A DNA stretch of 64,000 bases, taken from assembly GCA_928212115.1 (NCBI GenBank), contig CAKMRJ010003334.1, positions 20,077,290-20,141,289 of the forward strand. Reading direction: 5' to 3'. Source of the DNA: Lactuca virosa. Its lineage: Eukaryota; Streptophyta; Magnoliopsida; Asterales; Asteraceae. Made by a program: the position numbers and the translations under genes. Of this stretch, positions 11,553-22,231 are shown piece after piece (position 1 is the first letter of the stretch; each line of letters begins with the position of its first letter). The notes under the pieces were generated by a model that was not told the origin of the DNA, ran no database searches, and saw only the letters and a program-made list of their open reading frames with translations.

Positions 11553-13500
11553 GAAAAATAAAATATTGTAAACAGTCAAAAAAAAGTATAATGGCTTAAT
11601 ATTTTCTTTTACAATGGTTTGTTTTCAACTTTTTACTAATGTATGAGTTTTCATCATAAACTTTTTTTTTTTTGATAATATTAATTTGGGTCCAAAGGGT
11701 TTCATTATTTTTCATTATCAAAGGGTATTTTGGGCATTTGTGATATAGACATATAAAGTTGCAATTTTCTTACAAATTTATAACATTAACGACTTGATGG
11801 GCCATTTGGTAACATACCTCTATGGAAATTTGCATCTTTCTTCATCAAAATCTGCAAATATTGTCACAAACTTCACGAGTTCTCGCAATCTGCTTACTTT
11901 TCTCGAGCATACTCATAACAGGTGCTAAATTTGGCCGTTTCTTAGCCATCCTTATCTTTTCATCTATTTGTGCTTTTGTAACTTTCTTTCTACACCTAAT
12001 CACACAAATTTATATTGATTTCGTTTTTTAATTCGGTAAATAATAAGCATACATTGGGGTTGCTTCTTCTTTTTGTTTATTAAGCCATCTATGGTAAATG
12101 TGGTTGACTGAAACTAAATGACCATTTTACCTTTACATTCCATTAAGGTCATTAAGTACAAAAGAAACAGAGTCTAACATGTTGAATTGAATTTGAACCA
12201 GGGTGATGTTAATGACACTAGCAAAATTCGAATTTTGTTAAAGGGATGTTTATGTGGTTCTAAGGTTATCAGAAGGAGGATAAGTGGTTTTTGGACGCTC
12301 TGTTGGTATTGGTTCAATAATCTGATGAGATATTAGATTGAAGAATCCTATGGATTATGTTTCTTGCATTATTAAATTCAGAAGGAAGATCATTAATTTC
12401 TAAATTTCAAATAAAGGGCGATTTGGTCTTTTTTGGTGGATATAAATTTCTATAGTGTTAAAGTTGATTTTATGGTTCTGGGTTATTTTCACTGGAAAAA
12501 GAAAAATAAGAGGGGATGTTTAGAAAGGAATTTGAAGTCTTCGTGTAATAATTTGGAAAAAGGGCATTTCAGTCTTTTTTTGAATTTTGGCATATGGGAC
12601 AATTCTCTGGTTAGTCTGGATATTCGATTTTATGCTAGACAGGTGGGGCTTTGGATTTGATTTGAAGTCTTTTGAGTCTGGACCGTCTGGTGCAATAATA
12701 AGTTCTGAGGGTACTTTGGTCCTTTTTCTAGATTTTTACAAGAATGTGCTTTTTTCTGTGATAGCAAATGAAGTTTCAAGGCCTATGTGGTTATCGAATC
12801 AATTGCAATTGGATTCAGGGGATTTGCAACCTTTATTATACCAAAAGATCTTGGGAGTATTTTCGGTATTTTGTTAATAAAAAAGAACTGACTGGAATTT
12901 TTTTATCGATTCTAATCCTTGCTATTTTGATCTTACTCATTATTATTACAGTAGTTGTTGGTGGTGTGCTCAAGCCATGGGAAAGTGTCTTTGCATACAT
13001 ACAACACCCATTTAGATTTCAATGTGACCCGTTCTTGTGTAAATTGAGAGCATTTTTTTCCAATTGTTGACTTAATGTGGTCTTTGAATGTGTTTGACTG
13101 TATTTGTTCATCTGGAATTCACATTTTCTTCATTTCATGTTCTATTTGTTCATTTATACATTTTGTTTGTTTCATAAAAGTTGTTTTATAGTGAGAAGAA
13201 ATGAAAATATGTTTCTGTATCCAGTTTCCTGTATGTATTTTCTATAAGAAATAGAAAACTTATAAAATACAAGATTATAGAGGTGATAAGATTCGATTAA
13301 AATTGATGTATTTAAAAAAAGTCAATCAAATGTATGCCTATTAAAAAAGCTGCTAGAAGATGTATGTAACTAATAAAAAAGTACAGTAATGTCATAATAG
13401 AACTCATAATCATATAAACAGCTTCCACAACTATTTATTATCTATGCTAAAACTTTTATCTTTGTAAATCAATAAATCTTTTGCAAATATTCGATTAGTC

Positions 13501-13602
13501 GACTTCGAATTATGAATACTGTATTTTATTTCTTCGATAGTGACTTCGAATTATGAATACTGTATTTTATTTCTTCGATAGTGACTTCGAATTATGAGTA
13601 CT
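13501..13602. repeat. 41-bp tandem repeat, 2.5 copies
   Basis: GACTTCGAATTATGAATACT starts at 13501 and 13542, with a partial third unit at 13583, close to the Helitron 3' end. Confidence 0.9.
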
Positions 13603-13717
13603 TACAAATTACAAAGTTATTAAAAAAAATACAATATTACTATTCATAAGTTTTTCTAAATTAATGATATATTATTTTATTACATAATCAATTTTTTAAT
13701 TCTATTTAAAATTAACT

Positions 13718-13744
13718 CCCGTGGGTTCCACGGGTTTTAACCTA

Positions 13745-13745
<1 letters not shown>
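13718..13745 (+). terminator. Helitron 3' terminal hairpin and CTAG end
   Basis: CCCGTGG, loop GTT, CCACGGG, then seven bases and CTAG. This is the transposition-termination structure of the Helitron, not a transcription terminator. Confidence 0.85.

Positions 13746-13830
<85 letters not shown>
13746..13830. repeat. (TG)n(TA)n microsatellite, right half
   Basis: A TG run of about 5 units followed by TA repeats; the other side of the Helitron insertion. Confidence 0.95.
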
Positions 13831-13833
<3 letters not shown>

Positions 13834-14130
13834 ACAAAGTCGGTCTTACCGTTAGTAGGCATCATTCACGAAGCCAGTCTATAAGGGGGTATAAGTTTAC
13901 TGCCTATAAAATGGTAGTTTAATGGGTGTCCACTCTCACCCACCGCTTCCTTGACTGGTGGAGGGTCGTTAGCCGAAAGGGTAGGATAAGACATTAATTC
14001 TACCTCATTAAAAGTATAATGATAAAAATAAAGTAACTAAACTTTTATTAAAATTCCCAATCTTAGTTACTTTAGGAAAAATGTGAAATGGTGCTAATCC
14101 ATGAAATTACACTTTGCACCTTGTTAAGTC

Positions 14131-14166
14131 GTTAGTGGAGCGTGTGTGGTTAACCGGCACACTAAT
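14131..14166 (+). other. Leader hairpin L1
   Basis: GTTAGTG (14131-14137) pairs with CACTAAT (14160-14166; one G.T wobble). The 22-nt loop GAGCGTGTGTGGTTAACCGG... contains the palindrome GGTTAACC. The same loop with different arms occurs 82 bp downstream. Confidence 0.55.
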
Positions 14167-14213
14167 CTGGGACTGACAATGTGAGGCAAAGGGTAACTTG
14201 ATGTTAATCACAG

Positions 14214-14249
14214 ATCAATGGAGCGTGTGTGGTTAACTGGAACATTGAT
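14214..14249 (+). other. Leader hairpin L2
   Basis: ATCAATG (14214-14220) pairs perfectly with CATTGAT (14243-14249). The loop GAGCGTGTGTGGTTAACTGG is nearly identical to L1, but the arms are unrelated to those of L1 in sequence. It contains palindrome GTTAAC. Confidence 0.6.
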
Positions 14250-14304
14250 TAGGTGATTTATAACATTGGGTGTACCAAGCTAATTTGCATAGTTATTCAC
14301 TCCT

Positions 14305-14337
14305 TGTTTGTGATCCACGGCATCCCAGTCACAAACA
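14305..14337 (+). other. Leader hairpin L3 (ACGGCATCCC loop class)
   Basis: TGTTTGTGA (14305-14313) pairs perfectly with TCACAAACA (14329-14337) around a 15-nt loop containing ACGGCATCCC. Confidence 0.65.
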
Positions 14338-14480
14338 TGAAGGGCACAATCGAGATTTAAACATGCCATTGAAAAGTTCAATGAATCTCAAAGATCTAGG
14401 AATTTCAAACCAATTAAAACTTAATAACTTATTTCGTTTTTCATTGTGGAAATTGGTAAATCGTCATTTACCTTCCTTCA

Positions 14481-14530
14481 AATATTTTACAATTGAATTA
14501 CGGCATCCCTCTTCGCAATTGTAGAATATT
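14481..14530 (+). other. Leader hairpin L4 (TTACGGCATCCC loop class)
   Basis: AATATTTTACAATTG (14481-14495) pairs with CAATTGTAGAATATT (14516-14530) over 15 bp with one wobble. The loop is AATTACGGCATCCCTCTTCG. Three further hairpins with this loop lie in the 3' noncoding region (28614, 28676, 29167). Confidence 0.7.
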
Positions 14531-14616
14531 GTGTTGGATCCTAGCCTTAATATTTCATTTGGGTGTAATATTAAGGATTATCATCTAATCTAAACTTTGT
14601 TCTTCTTCTTTTACAG

Positions 14617-16743
14617 ATGTCTATCCCAAACAATGCTTCCAACCCAATCCCTTCAGGCTCTTTCTACCTCATGAACCTATGTGGGACGGTCATTTTCGAT
14701 GGCTCGAACTTCAATGATTGGATTCGAAACATCAGGATGGCTATTCGCTATGAGGACAAAGCATATTTCCTAGATAAAGAGCTCAAGGAGATTAATATCA
14801 CCACTGCTACTCCTGAGCAAATCGCTGAACACACTACTCATGAGAGGGATGCGACAAAGGTGTCGTGTCTTATGATTGCAACCATGACTGCTGAGCTGCA
14901 GAAGTCCTATAAGGAGTACTATCCTCATGAACTGTATCATGATTTGATGGAAAGATACCATCAAAGTGCTCGACAGGAGAGTTATGAGATCATTGCCTCC
15001 ATGATCGGAACCAAAATGAAGGATGGTGAACCCATCACGGCCCACTTGCAGAAGATGCAAAGATTTGTGGACCGCTTGCTTAAATTGAATGTCAATTTTG
15101 ATGAAGAGTTGGCCATAAATATTATTCTACACTCTTTACCTTCTTGTTATAATCAGTTTCGTATGACTTATCATATGAACAAGGAGGAGATCACTCTTAG
15201 CAAGCTTCAAGGCCTTCTTAGGACTGCAAAAAGCAACCTGAAAGGCAAATCAGTTATGTCTACTCCTACTACTACTACTTCTGCCCATGTTCTGGCAATC
15301 AGACATGGGAAGGGAAAGAAGAAGAAGGCTCCCTCTAAGAGCCGCAAGGGAAAGTCTCTTGATGGATCCTCTTCAAGTGGCACCAAAGTTGGTTCTGTTA
15401 ATCCCTCTTCCAATCCGAAGGAAGCAGAGTGCTTCCACTGTCATGATAAAGGGCACTGGAAACGAAGCTGCCCCAAGTACGTGCAGGACATAAAGGATGG
15501 GAAGATCAAATCCTCCTTTGCAGGTATTTACACTATTCAGTCTAATAACTCATCGCATGCTAATTCCTGGGTCCTTGATACCGGTTGTGGTATTCATATT
15601 TGTTCTGATTTGCAGGGACTAAAAAGAAGTAGGGATGTGGAGCACGGGAAGATAAACTTAATCTTGGGAAATATGAAAGTGTCGCATGTGACCAATATTG
15701 GAGTTTATTCTTTATTTCTTAGTAATGGTATAAATTTAGATTTGAATAATTGTTGTTACTCGGACGATATGGCAAGAAATGTTATTTCCTTTCACAGTTT
15801 GTATAAACAAGGTTTTACCTTTTCCTTTAATAATGAAAATGGTGGTATTTATGCTTATTGTAATGGTGTATTTTATTTTGAAGCATTACCTTGCAATGGT
15901 ATATATGAAATTGTGATGGTTGTAGATAACTTAGGAAATAATGTGTTGAATATTTATTCTTCCAATGATTTGGACAAAGCATGCTTGTGGCATTGTCGTC
16001 TTAGATATGTCAACAAGAAGCGCATAGCCGAACTCCAAAAGGATGGAGTTTTGGAGTCATTCGACTTAAAGTCGGATGACACTTGCAAATCTTGTTTACT
16101 TGGAAAGATGACTAAGTCACCCTTCACTGGTACTTGTGAAAGGGGTGAAGGTCTGTTAGATCTCATACACACTGATGTGTGTGGACCATTCAGAACCGCC
16201 ACAAGGGATGCTAACCGCTTCTATGTGACTTTTACTGATGATTATAGTAGATATGGGTATATTTACTTAATCAAGCATAAGTCGGAGACTTTTAAAAAGT
16301 TCAAGGAGTTTAAGCAAGAAGTGGAGAATCAATTGGGTAGGAAGATAAAGATGTTGCGATCCGATCGAGGAGGAGAGTATCTTAGTATCGAGTTCCTTGA
16401 CTATCTTAAGGAATGTGGAATTGTTTCACAATTGACACCACCTAGGACACCACAACTTAATGGTGTGGCTGAGAGGCGCAATAGAACCTTGATAGACATG
16501 GTTCGTTCCATGATGAATCGAGCTTCGTTACCTATCTCATTCTAGGGGTATGCCTTAGAGACTGCCACCAATATCCTTAATCTAGTCCCTACCAAAAAGG
16601 TTTCCAAAACGCCCCACGAGATATGGACAGGAAAAGTTCCCATATTAGACCACATCAAAGTTTTGGGTTGCGAGGCTTTTGTGAGAAAAGAAACTCACGA
16701 CAAGATCGAACCTCGGAGTGAGCGATGTATTTTCATCGGCTAC
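14617..16743 (+). pseudogene. Copia gag-pol, part 1: Gag, nucleocapsid, protease, integrase
   Basis: A 642-codon frame gives the front of a Copia polyprotein. Capsid (UBN2 type) spans about residues 20-205. The CCHC zinc knuckle is C272, C275, H280, C285. The aspartic protease carries DTG at 321-323. The pre-integrase zinc domain spans about 457-500, and the integrase core has catalytic D520, D583 and E619 (35 residues between the last two). The second His of the pre-integrase HHCC set is Tyr464, so zinc binding is probably damaged. A TAG at 16543-16545 replaces an expected Trp; the same frame then continues to 16743, where a solo Ty3 LTR interrupts it inside a GCTAC duplication. The ATG at 14617 sits on an acceptor-like CAG. 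The element is dead but recent enough to keep 2 kb open. Confidence 0.93.
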
Positions 16744-16979
16744 TGTAACATCCCGTTATTTTCTTTTTGTAAATTCAACTCTAGTCAACTAAATTCCTTT
16801 TTATTATTTGGATTTTTATTAAGGTTATAATAATAACCTTTATTTGCTAAAATCCTTAAAACATCTGTAGTTGAATTTAGAAGGAAAGGGCTTAAAAACC
16901 AAGAAACTCCACATCCTTTTCTTTGCTTCGGACCGCAAACATTTCGGGCCGCAAAGAGTTTACGGTGGTACACTCCTCG

Positions 16980-16982
<3 letters not shown>

Positions 16983-17047
<65 letters not shown>
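16983..17047. repeat. (TA)n microsatellite in D2 LTR
   Basis: An uninterrupted TA run. It produces the YIYIYI frames on both strands, which are not genes. Confidence 0.95.
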
Positions 17048-17050
<3 letters not shown>

Positions 17051-17700
17051 CCTTCATTTTTCACCATTTCTCACACTTTCAACCTAAGAAACTCGATTTT
17101 TCTCTCAACTATCATTAAGATTCATACCTTGATCTTCAAATAAGTAAGTATTTCTTCCATTCATTTGTTGATACCTTACTTAATCTAGTGAAACCCTATG
17201 ATTTCATCCATGAAATCATCTCTTTTGCTAAGATCTTCAAGGACACCAAGAACACACACTAGTTCTTTAAACCGTGAACACCTCATTAAAGCTTCAAAAC
17301 GTAAGTATCCTTCCATATACTAAGTTATTCTATAGAAGCTTATAACATACACCCTTGAAAACAACCATTTGCCAAGAACATAAGAGTTTACGGCCATGAG
17401 CATCTCCCTTGGCCGTAAACTCAAGATCCTCTTAGGCCGTGAACATCATTGGTCGTAAACTCCATGGCCGTGAACACCTTGTGTGGCCGTAAACTCCTTT
17501 AGAACAATCACATGTGATTGTAACACTTAAATTCAAGTGTTTCCTAGTCCCTAAAGTGGTTTCCTATATAATTAGTTGTTATATACACTAATTATATTCA
17601 TATATGTATCATTATATGCTTAATAGGATCCGTTGTGTTCAAGACTTCACTTGACACTTAGCATCCTACACCGATCTTACATTTGAATAACTTACAACAG

Positions 17701-19040
17701 GTGAGTTCATACCCCCGTATTTTCATAGTTTTTACTGTTTTAAGGGGGGGAATACAAGTCTAACACAAAGTTTTTGTGTTATAAACAAGTGATTTCAAAC
17801 ATCTTATTAAAATGGATTTCAGTTATCATCAAATCAAATGGTTTTCAATGTTTGTTTCAAAATGACAATAAGTCAACAAAATGAATTTCAAAACATCAAA
17901 CTTCTTTTAAATGTTTTTATAAACTTATATTTCTCCCAAAAACCATACTAGTATACATATATTTATATGAATAAGATTTAAAAGGCTTAGGACTGATAAC
18001 CCACTTTGGTTCCTTTTCCTTGTTTGGATATGGGATTACAAGTATCAGTTATTTGTTCGAGTGTCATTTAAATTTTACTTATATATATTTGTATATGTAT
18101 ACAAGTATAAAAGTTTGTTCATTAAGTTTCAAATACCCTTTGTAACATGTTGAGCAAGGGGTTACATTCATGAATACTCGTTATCAAATCAGAAAGTACA
18201 TATAAATTATAATAGGTATAATTTATGATTCATAGAACATTAATTCATGATTCAAGTATACTAAAGTACATTGTTTTACAAGAACAAAGGTTTAATTCAA
18301 AACTATTCAAGCGTATACATTCTTTCAGATACATGCTAAGAATACTACTTCAAGAATATACTATCAATCATTTATTTCAGAATGATTGGGTTTCCATAAC
18401 TATTATACATGTAACGTTTATATGCTTTTATGAGTCAAGTATTACAGGTTGTTTAATTCATTTAAACAATATAGTAAAGTCCTGACATTATAACCAGAAT
18501 CTCCAGCAGGGGATCGAAACAATGCGTGTATAGATCTATATTGGGATTGACAACCCCACACTCAGACTGCTAGCTACAGTCAGGCATACACGCCTGTGAG
18601 TGACAAATTGTTATCAACATGTTTTCAGCGCACCCATAGCGTTGGGCCAGGCCATCTATTCAGTATGGTTATAATGACTCATATAAAAGATATTAACAAT
18701 ACGTTAGTGTATAATTAACTAAACTTATGTACATTTTCAAATTACCAAGTTTACAAGATGCAGTTTACAGTATTACATTACAGTTTACAATAACAGTTGA
18801 GGAATTCAGACATAATCTCAAATACAAGTTTACAAAAGGATTACAAATACAGAATATTGGTTTACAAACAGAACACTTTTATGTAACTAAAATCACTTTT
18901 CATATACAACAGAAAATATAGGATTTTCTGGAAACAGTTTACATATTCAAGAAACAGAAAACATTCTTTCAAACATAAATACTTATGCACTCACTCAACT
19001 TTATGTTGATACTCTCTTTTCAAATTTCTTGTATTCTCAG
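17701..19040 (+). other. Intron-like segment inside D2 LTR
   Basis: CAG|GTGAGTT at 17701 and TTGTATTCTCAG ending at 19040 correspond to 5584 and 6220 in the D1 LTR. Inference from splice-site strings. Confidence 0.4.
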
Positions 19041-19283
19041 GGAACCAGTAGACAGGTACACCCCGAGCTTTTGGGAAGATGGAGCTATTTATGTCTTGTC
19101 TTCTTCTTTTTGTACAACTAATTACTTTCAGTATACAATGTTGAAACACATGTAAATATTTTACTTTTTAAATACAGTGGTTGTTTGTACTCTAATTACT
19201 ATAATGCATGTGTTGTGATACTACAAATGAAGTCCTCCACCCCCGGACGTTTCCGCCGTCTGGTTTGGGGGTGTGACAGCTAC

Positions 19284-19737
19284 CCACAGAAGTCCTTTGG
19301 ATATATCTTCTATAGACCGAGTGACAAAGTTATCTTCGTTGCGAGGAGAGGAGTCTTTCACGAGAGAGAACTTATAGGCCAAGGAAACAATAGGAGGCAA
19401 ATTGACCTTGAAGATCTTCAAGAGTCAAGCGGTGAAGGAACATCAAACACTAGCAATCAACCAGAGGAGGAAACTCTAGTTGATCCAATTGACGAGTCCT
19501 TACCTCTGAGGCGTTCCAGTAGAGTTAGAAACACACCTGAGTTTTATGGTTTGCATATTACTACTGAAGGTGATACATTTATCAGTGATAGCACACTGGT
19601 AAATTTGGATGAACCTAACAACTAAAAGGAAGTCATGGCAAGCCCCGAGTCCGCAAAGTGGAAAGAGGCTACGGACAGCGAGACTCAATCCATGTATGAC
19701 AATCAAGTTTAAAACTTGGTTGACAATGTACTGGGTC
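19284..19737 (+). pseudogene. Copia pol, part 2: integrase C-terminus and linker to RT
   Basis: After the GCTAC duplication the Copia frame resumes with the integrase tail (SFGYIFYRPSDKVIFVARR) and a Glu/Ser-rich linker ending in the RRSSRVRNTPEFYG block typical of Copia elements. A TAA at 19623-19625 and another at 19710-19712 (where Trp is expected) interrupt it. Coding sequence is then broken by the family C element inserted after GTAAG (19738-19742). Reading continues at 26308. Confidence 0.88.
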
Positions 19738-19759
19738 GTAAGTGTAAATAATCTTAGCC

Positions 19760-20340
19760 AAGTTATATTATATGTCACAAAGTTTCCGTACATATAAAGA
19801 ACATCGAAATCCGAGTTATAACGAAAAAGTTATGACCTGTCGAAGTTTTACGGCAAAACCGGCATGACACCGGGAATCGTAAAAAGTGAATTTTTGATAA
19901 CCAACTTTTTAGCCTTATATATCTAAATGAAATTTTTAGTATATGTTAAACCTAGAGCGTTCATAAAAAGAACGTCAAAATCTGACTTCGTATGAGGAAG
20001 TTATGATTTTTCTAAGATTTCGCATAACAGTATACAACCCGGAATTCGAATATTAGATCGAACGATTTTTAGCCGACATAACCTAAATAAGAATCGAAAG
20101 TCTCGTTAATAGTAGCTCAACGGTAAAAAGACAGACGAAAACGAACGTCAGATGAAGAAGTTATCAATTTTTAACAGACTTTTCCTGTCCCGGCCTGTTA
20201 AAAATATAACTTTAAAAATAAAGTCAAAATTAGCCAATCGAGTCTAAACGAAAGTTGTATAGTACGGTCCCACCTACGCGTGGATATAAAGAACGTCAAA
20301 AACGGAGCTCATATGCAAAAGTTACGGATTTTAGAAGATA
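19760..20340 (+). repeat. Four diverged tandem modules, about 165-bp period, in C1 U3
   Basis: A module with the core AAAGAACGTCAAAATCYGA followed by GAAGTTATGA recurs with cores at about 19800, 19971, 20131 and 20292 (spacings 171, 160, 161). The same order is seen in the 3' LTR and in the minus-strand copy at 52441-52870. Confidence 0.6.
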
Positions 20341-20435
20341 ATTAGTTTTTAGAGTAACCAGCGAGTGACACGTGGCACAATCTGAGCCACACCTTCTTCC
20401 CCACGGCTTTGCATGAGATCGCGACACGTAGCACA

Positions 20436-20545
20436 TTACGCCCAGCGTAATTTTAAGTCCGCTTAGCGTAACCCTTAAAAACCCATTACACTCAGCGTAA
20501 TTCTTTAGTACACTCAGCGTAATCGGCGCTGCCAGCCTATAAATA
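20436..20545 (+). promoter_or_regulatory. C1 5' LTR promoter: palindromic boxes and TATA box
   Basis: TTACGCCCAGCGTAA (20436-20450) is a palindrome with a 3-bp centre. Three degenerate copies follow (GCTTAGCGTAA, TTACACTCAGCGTAA, TACACTCAGCGTAA), ending at 20522. TATAAATA at 20538-20545 is the likely TATA box. Confidence 0.6.
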
Positions 20546-21389
20546 GAGGCGTTTTTCCTCATTTTTCTTCACAGCTTTTCTCAACTTCTCTCCCAAATAC
20601 CCCCAAAGCCTCAAGGCTTTTCTCTAGCCTTTCTTAGGAGTTAGTAGCGAGTCCTGGAGCGCCACAAGGCCCCTAGAAGAAGAGCTTTTGGCTCAGAAGT
20701 TCTGCCTGCGTAGAGCCCGGTTCTTCGCTAAACTCCAATATAAGTGAGTTATGCCTACCCTACTTTAAATATAGCTTATGTTTAAATATAATATCGTTAT
20801 TATGAACCTATAAATAAGATTTATCAATGATTCAAATTCGTTATACTGATTGATCTACTTACGGGGATGATGTGTAGGCTGTGATTTAGTGAGGTGTTTA
20901 AAGTGTGATTTCCAAACAGTATACTTCGTATACCAAACGGACCCTACCTCCGATATGATCCTACCTGGTTGTTCCTTACTTGATAGATAATGAAGGTAGA
21001 ATTTGAGTTAATGATGAATCTAGACTAATAATTAGTCGCAATAAATATTACACTAAAACTTAGCGATAATAATGCTAGGTTTCGTCGAAGTAAAATAGAA
21101 TCGTTAGAAGCGAAGCGCTGCGCGAGTTTGGAATCATCACTTTAACAAGTGAGTGCATAGTCCCTTTCATGAACATGATTTTAATACAAGTATTGATTGA
21201 AGTATTAAATATATGTTTATGTGTGAAATATTTGATGTTGCCTGAAATACGTGTTAAAGAACATACCTCATTATATATGATGATTTAGAATAAAGAGTAA
21301 ACCTAAATTAATTATGGGGAATATTGGGTAGTATCTTCTTATGAGTACGAGTGAGTTATACACAGAGAATAGAACTTTAAAATATGTCA

Positions 21390-21727
21390 TTGATCCGGGA
21401 GCATGGATTAGACATAGTCATTGTCACTAGTCCGAGAGTATGGATTGGACATAGTCAATTGTCATTAATCTGGGAGTATGGATTAAGACATAGTCTGTTG
21501 TCATTAATCCAGGAGTATGGATTAAGACATATTCAGTTGTCCTTAGTCCGGGAGTATGGATAGGACATAATTATTTGACATTAATCCGGGAGTATGGATT
21601 TAGACATTTGTCCCTAGTCCGAGAGTATGGAATGGGCACAGTTATTGATCCGAGAGCATGGATTAGATCCGGAAGTATGGATTAAGTAAAGAGATAAATT
21701 TTAAGGTCCGAGAGTATGGATAGTGAC
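21390..21727. repeat. Minisatellite in C1 5' LTR
   Basis: About ten units of 25-45 bp built on TCCGGGAGTATGGATTAGAC-like sequence, alternating with CATAGTCATTGTC spacers. Confidence 0.9.
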
Positions 21728-21755
21728 ATTGTGAGGATCGACGGGGTGGGGTAAG

Positions 21756-21758
<3 letters not shown>

Positions 21759-21818
<60 letters not shown>
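21759..21818. repeat. (TA)n microsatellite in C1 5' LTR
   Basis: TA run shared with 25863-25927 in the 3' LTR, so it predates insertion. Confidence 0.95.
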
Positions 21819-21819
<1 letters not shown>

Positions 21820-22219
21820 TGAAATTGTATATTTTGTGAGTTCTAAAATATATATGATATAACATTATGGGATTGAAATCCCTATGTACTCACCAGGTTT
21901 CCCAACCTGACCCACTCAGTTTATTTGTATCACAGGTATCGATATGAAACTACATTACACTGGGAGACTAATGAGATGTAGATCACTAGTGTAAATTAAT
22001 GTAAGGCCTGTTTATGCTTTTGTTTCTGTATTGACGATGACATCCCAATGTTTTAAAAAGGAATAAAATACATTTCTTCTTAAATGCTTTGATAATATAT
22101 TTATCATGTTTGTCTGGGAATAAATTCCGCAACATATTTATTTAAAAGATACTCTGATTTTTAAAATAAAGCATAAATAAGTCGGTCTTTTCTGGCCGTA
22201 AAAATGGCGATGTCACAGT

Positions 22220-22231
22220 TGGTATCAGAGC
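22220..22231 (+). other. C1 primer-binding site
   Basis: TGGTATCAGAGC two bases after the LTR end; initiator tRNA-Met type. Confidence 0.9.

Larger units (their letters stand above)
10215..13745 (+). mobile_element. Non-autonomous Helitron
   Basis: The 5' end is TCCCCTATTCTAAT and the 3' end is CTAG (13742-13745). A perfect 7-bp hairpin CCCGTGG/CCACGGG (13718-13734) sits 7 bp before CTAG. The element lies exactly between A (10214) and T (13746), the host dinucleotide used by Helitrons. At 3.5 kb, no frame resembles the Rep/helicase protein, so it is non-autonomous. Inside are exon-like stretches with donor and acceptor strings (for example CCAG|GTAATT at 10511 and TTGCAG at 11030), which could be captured gene pieces, but I cannot name a gene. 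The frames at 11822-13070 are AT-rich and not recognisable. Confidence 0.85.
9322..14616 (+). other. Putative leader intron of the Copia element
   Basis: A donor AAAAG|GTATGT at 9322, near the 3' end of the 5' LTR, and an acceptor TTCTTCTTTTACAG at 14616, placed directly on the gag ATG (14617), would remove the PBS and the entire leader. Without the Helitron the segment would be about 1.8 kb. The donor is conserved in the LTRs at 2240 and 30820. Splicing of Copia leaders to make a translation-only gag RNA is known from barley BARE1; here it is inferred from sequence only. Confidence 0.45.
13831..14616 (+). mobile_element. Copia leader, part 2
   Basis: Noncoding leader between the microsatellite and gag. 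It carries four hairpins in 400 bp (listed separately at 14131, 14214, 14305 and 14481) and ends in a pyrimidine-rich acceptor-like TTTTACAG touching the gag ATG. The 84-codon frame at 14270-14524 overlaps the hairpins and is not considered coding. Confidence 0.65.
16744..19278 (+). mobile_element. Solo Ty3 LTR, family D2, TSD GCTAC
   Basis: A 2535-bp LTR starts TGTAACATCCCG and ends TTTGGGGGTGTGACA. It is bounded by perfect 5-bp repeats GCTAC at 16739-16743 and 19279-19283, with no internal sequence. Its 3' half aligns with the family D1 LTR at 3725-6465. Its 5' half differs: it carries a (TA)n tract and several GGCCGTAAACTC/GGCCGTGAAC motifs (17385-17500) in place of the D1 minisatellite and CGGACC motifs. 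It disrupts the Copia integrase. The frames inside it are incidental. Confidence 0.93.
20744..21935 (+). other. Intron-like segment inside C1 5' LTR
   Basis: Donor TAA|GTGAGTT at 20744, acceptor TTGTATCACAG ending at 21935. A second GTGAGT at 21151 could be an alternative donor. The equivalents recur in the 3' LTR and in copy C2. Confidence 0.35.
19743..22217 (+). mobile_element. C1 5' LTR
   Basis: It starts TGTAAATAATC and ends GGCGATGTCACA. Relative to the 3' LTR about 80 bp are missing just inside the start. Order of parts: four diverged modules of about 165 bp (see 19796-20340), palindromic boxes and TATA (20436-20545), donor-like AAGTGAGTT (20744), a 'gtatggatt' minisatellite, a (TA)n tract, acceptor-like CACAG (21935). 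Confidence 0.9.

Noticed and set aside
11822..13070. Helitron-encoded membrane proteins
   Set aside because: Hydrophobic frames from AT-rich sequence overlapping each other; no Rep, helicase or recognisable host domain.
14270..14524. 84-codon upstream frame in the Copia leader
   Set aside because: It coincides with hairpins L3 and L4 and lies in a probable intron; no homology to a known protein.
16785..17143. Frames encoding long Tyr-Ile runs here and at 25801, 42778, 47145 and 59684
   Set aside because: These are TA microsatellites read in frame, on both strands.
21390..21727. CRISPR-like array of regularly spaced repeats
   Set aside because: Units vary in length and sequence, the spacers are also repeated, and the array is shared by both LTRs of a retrotransposon in plant DNA.
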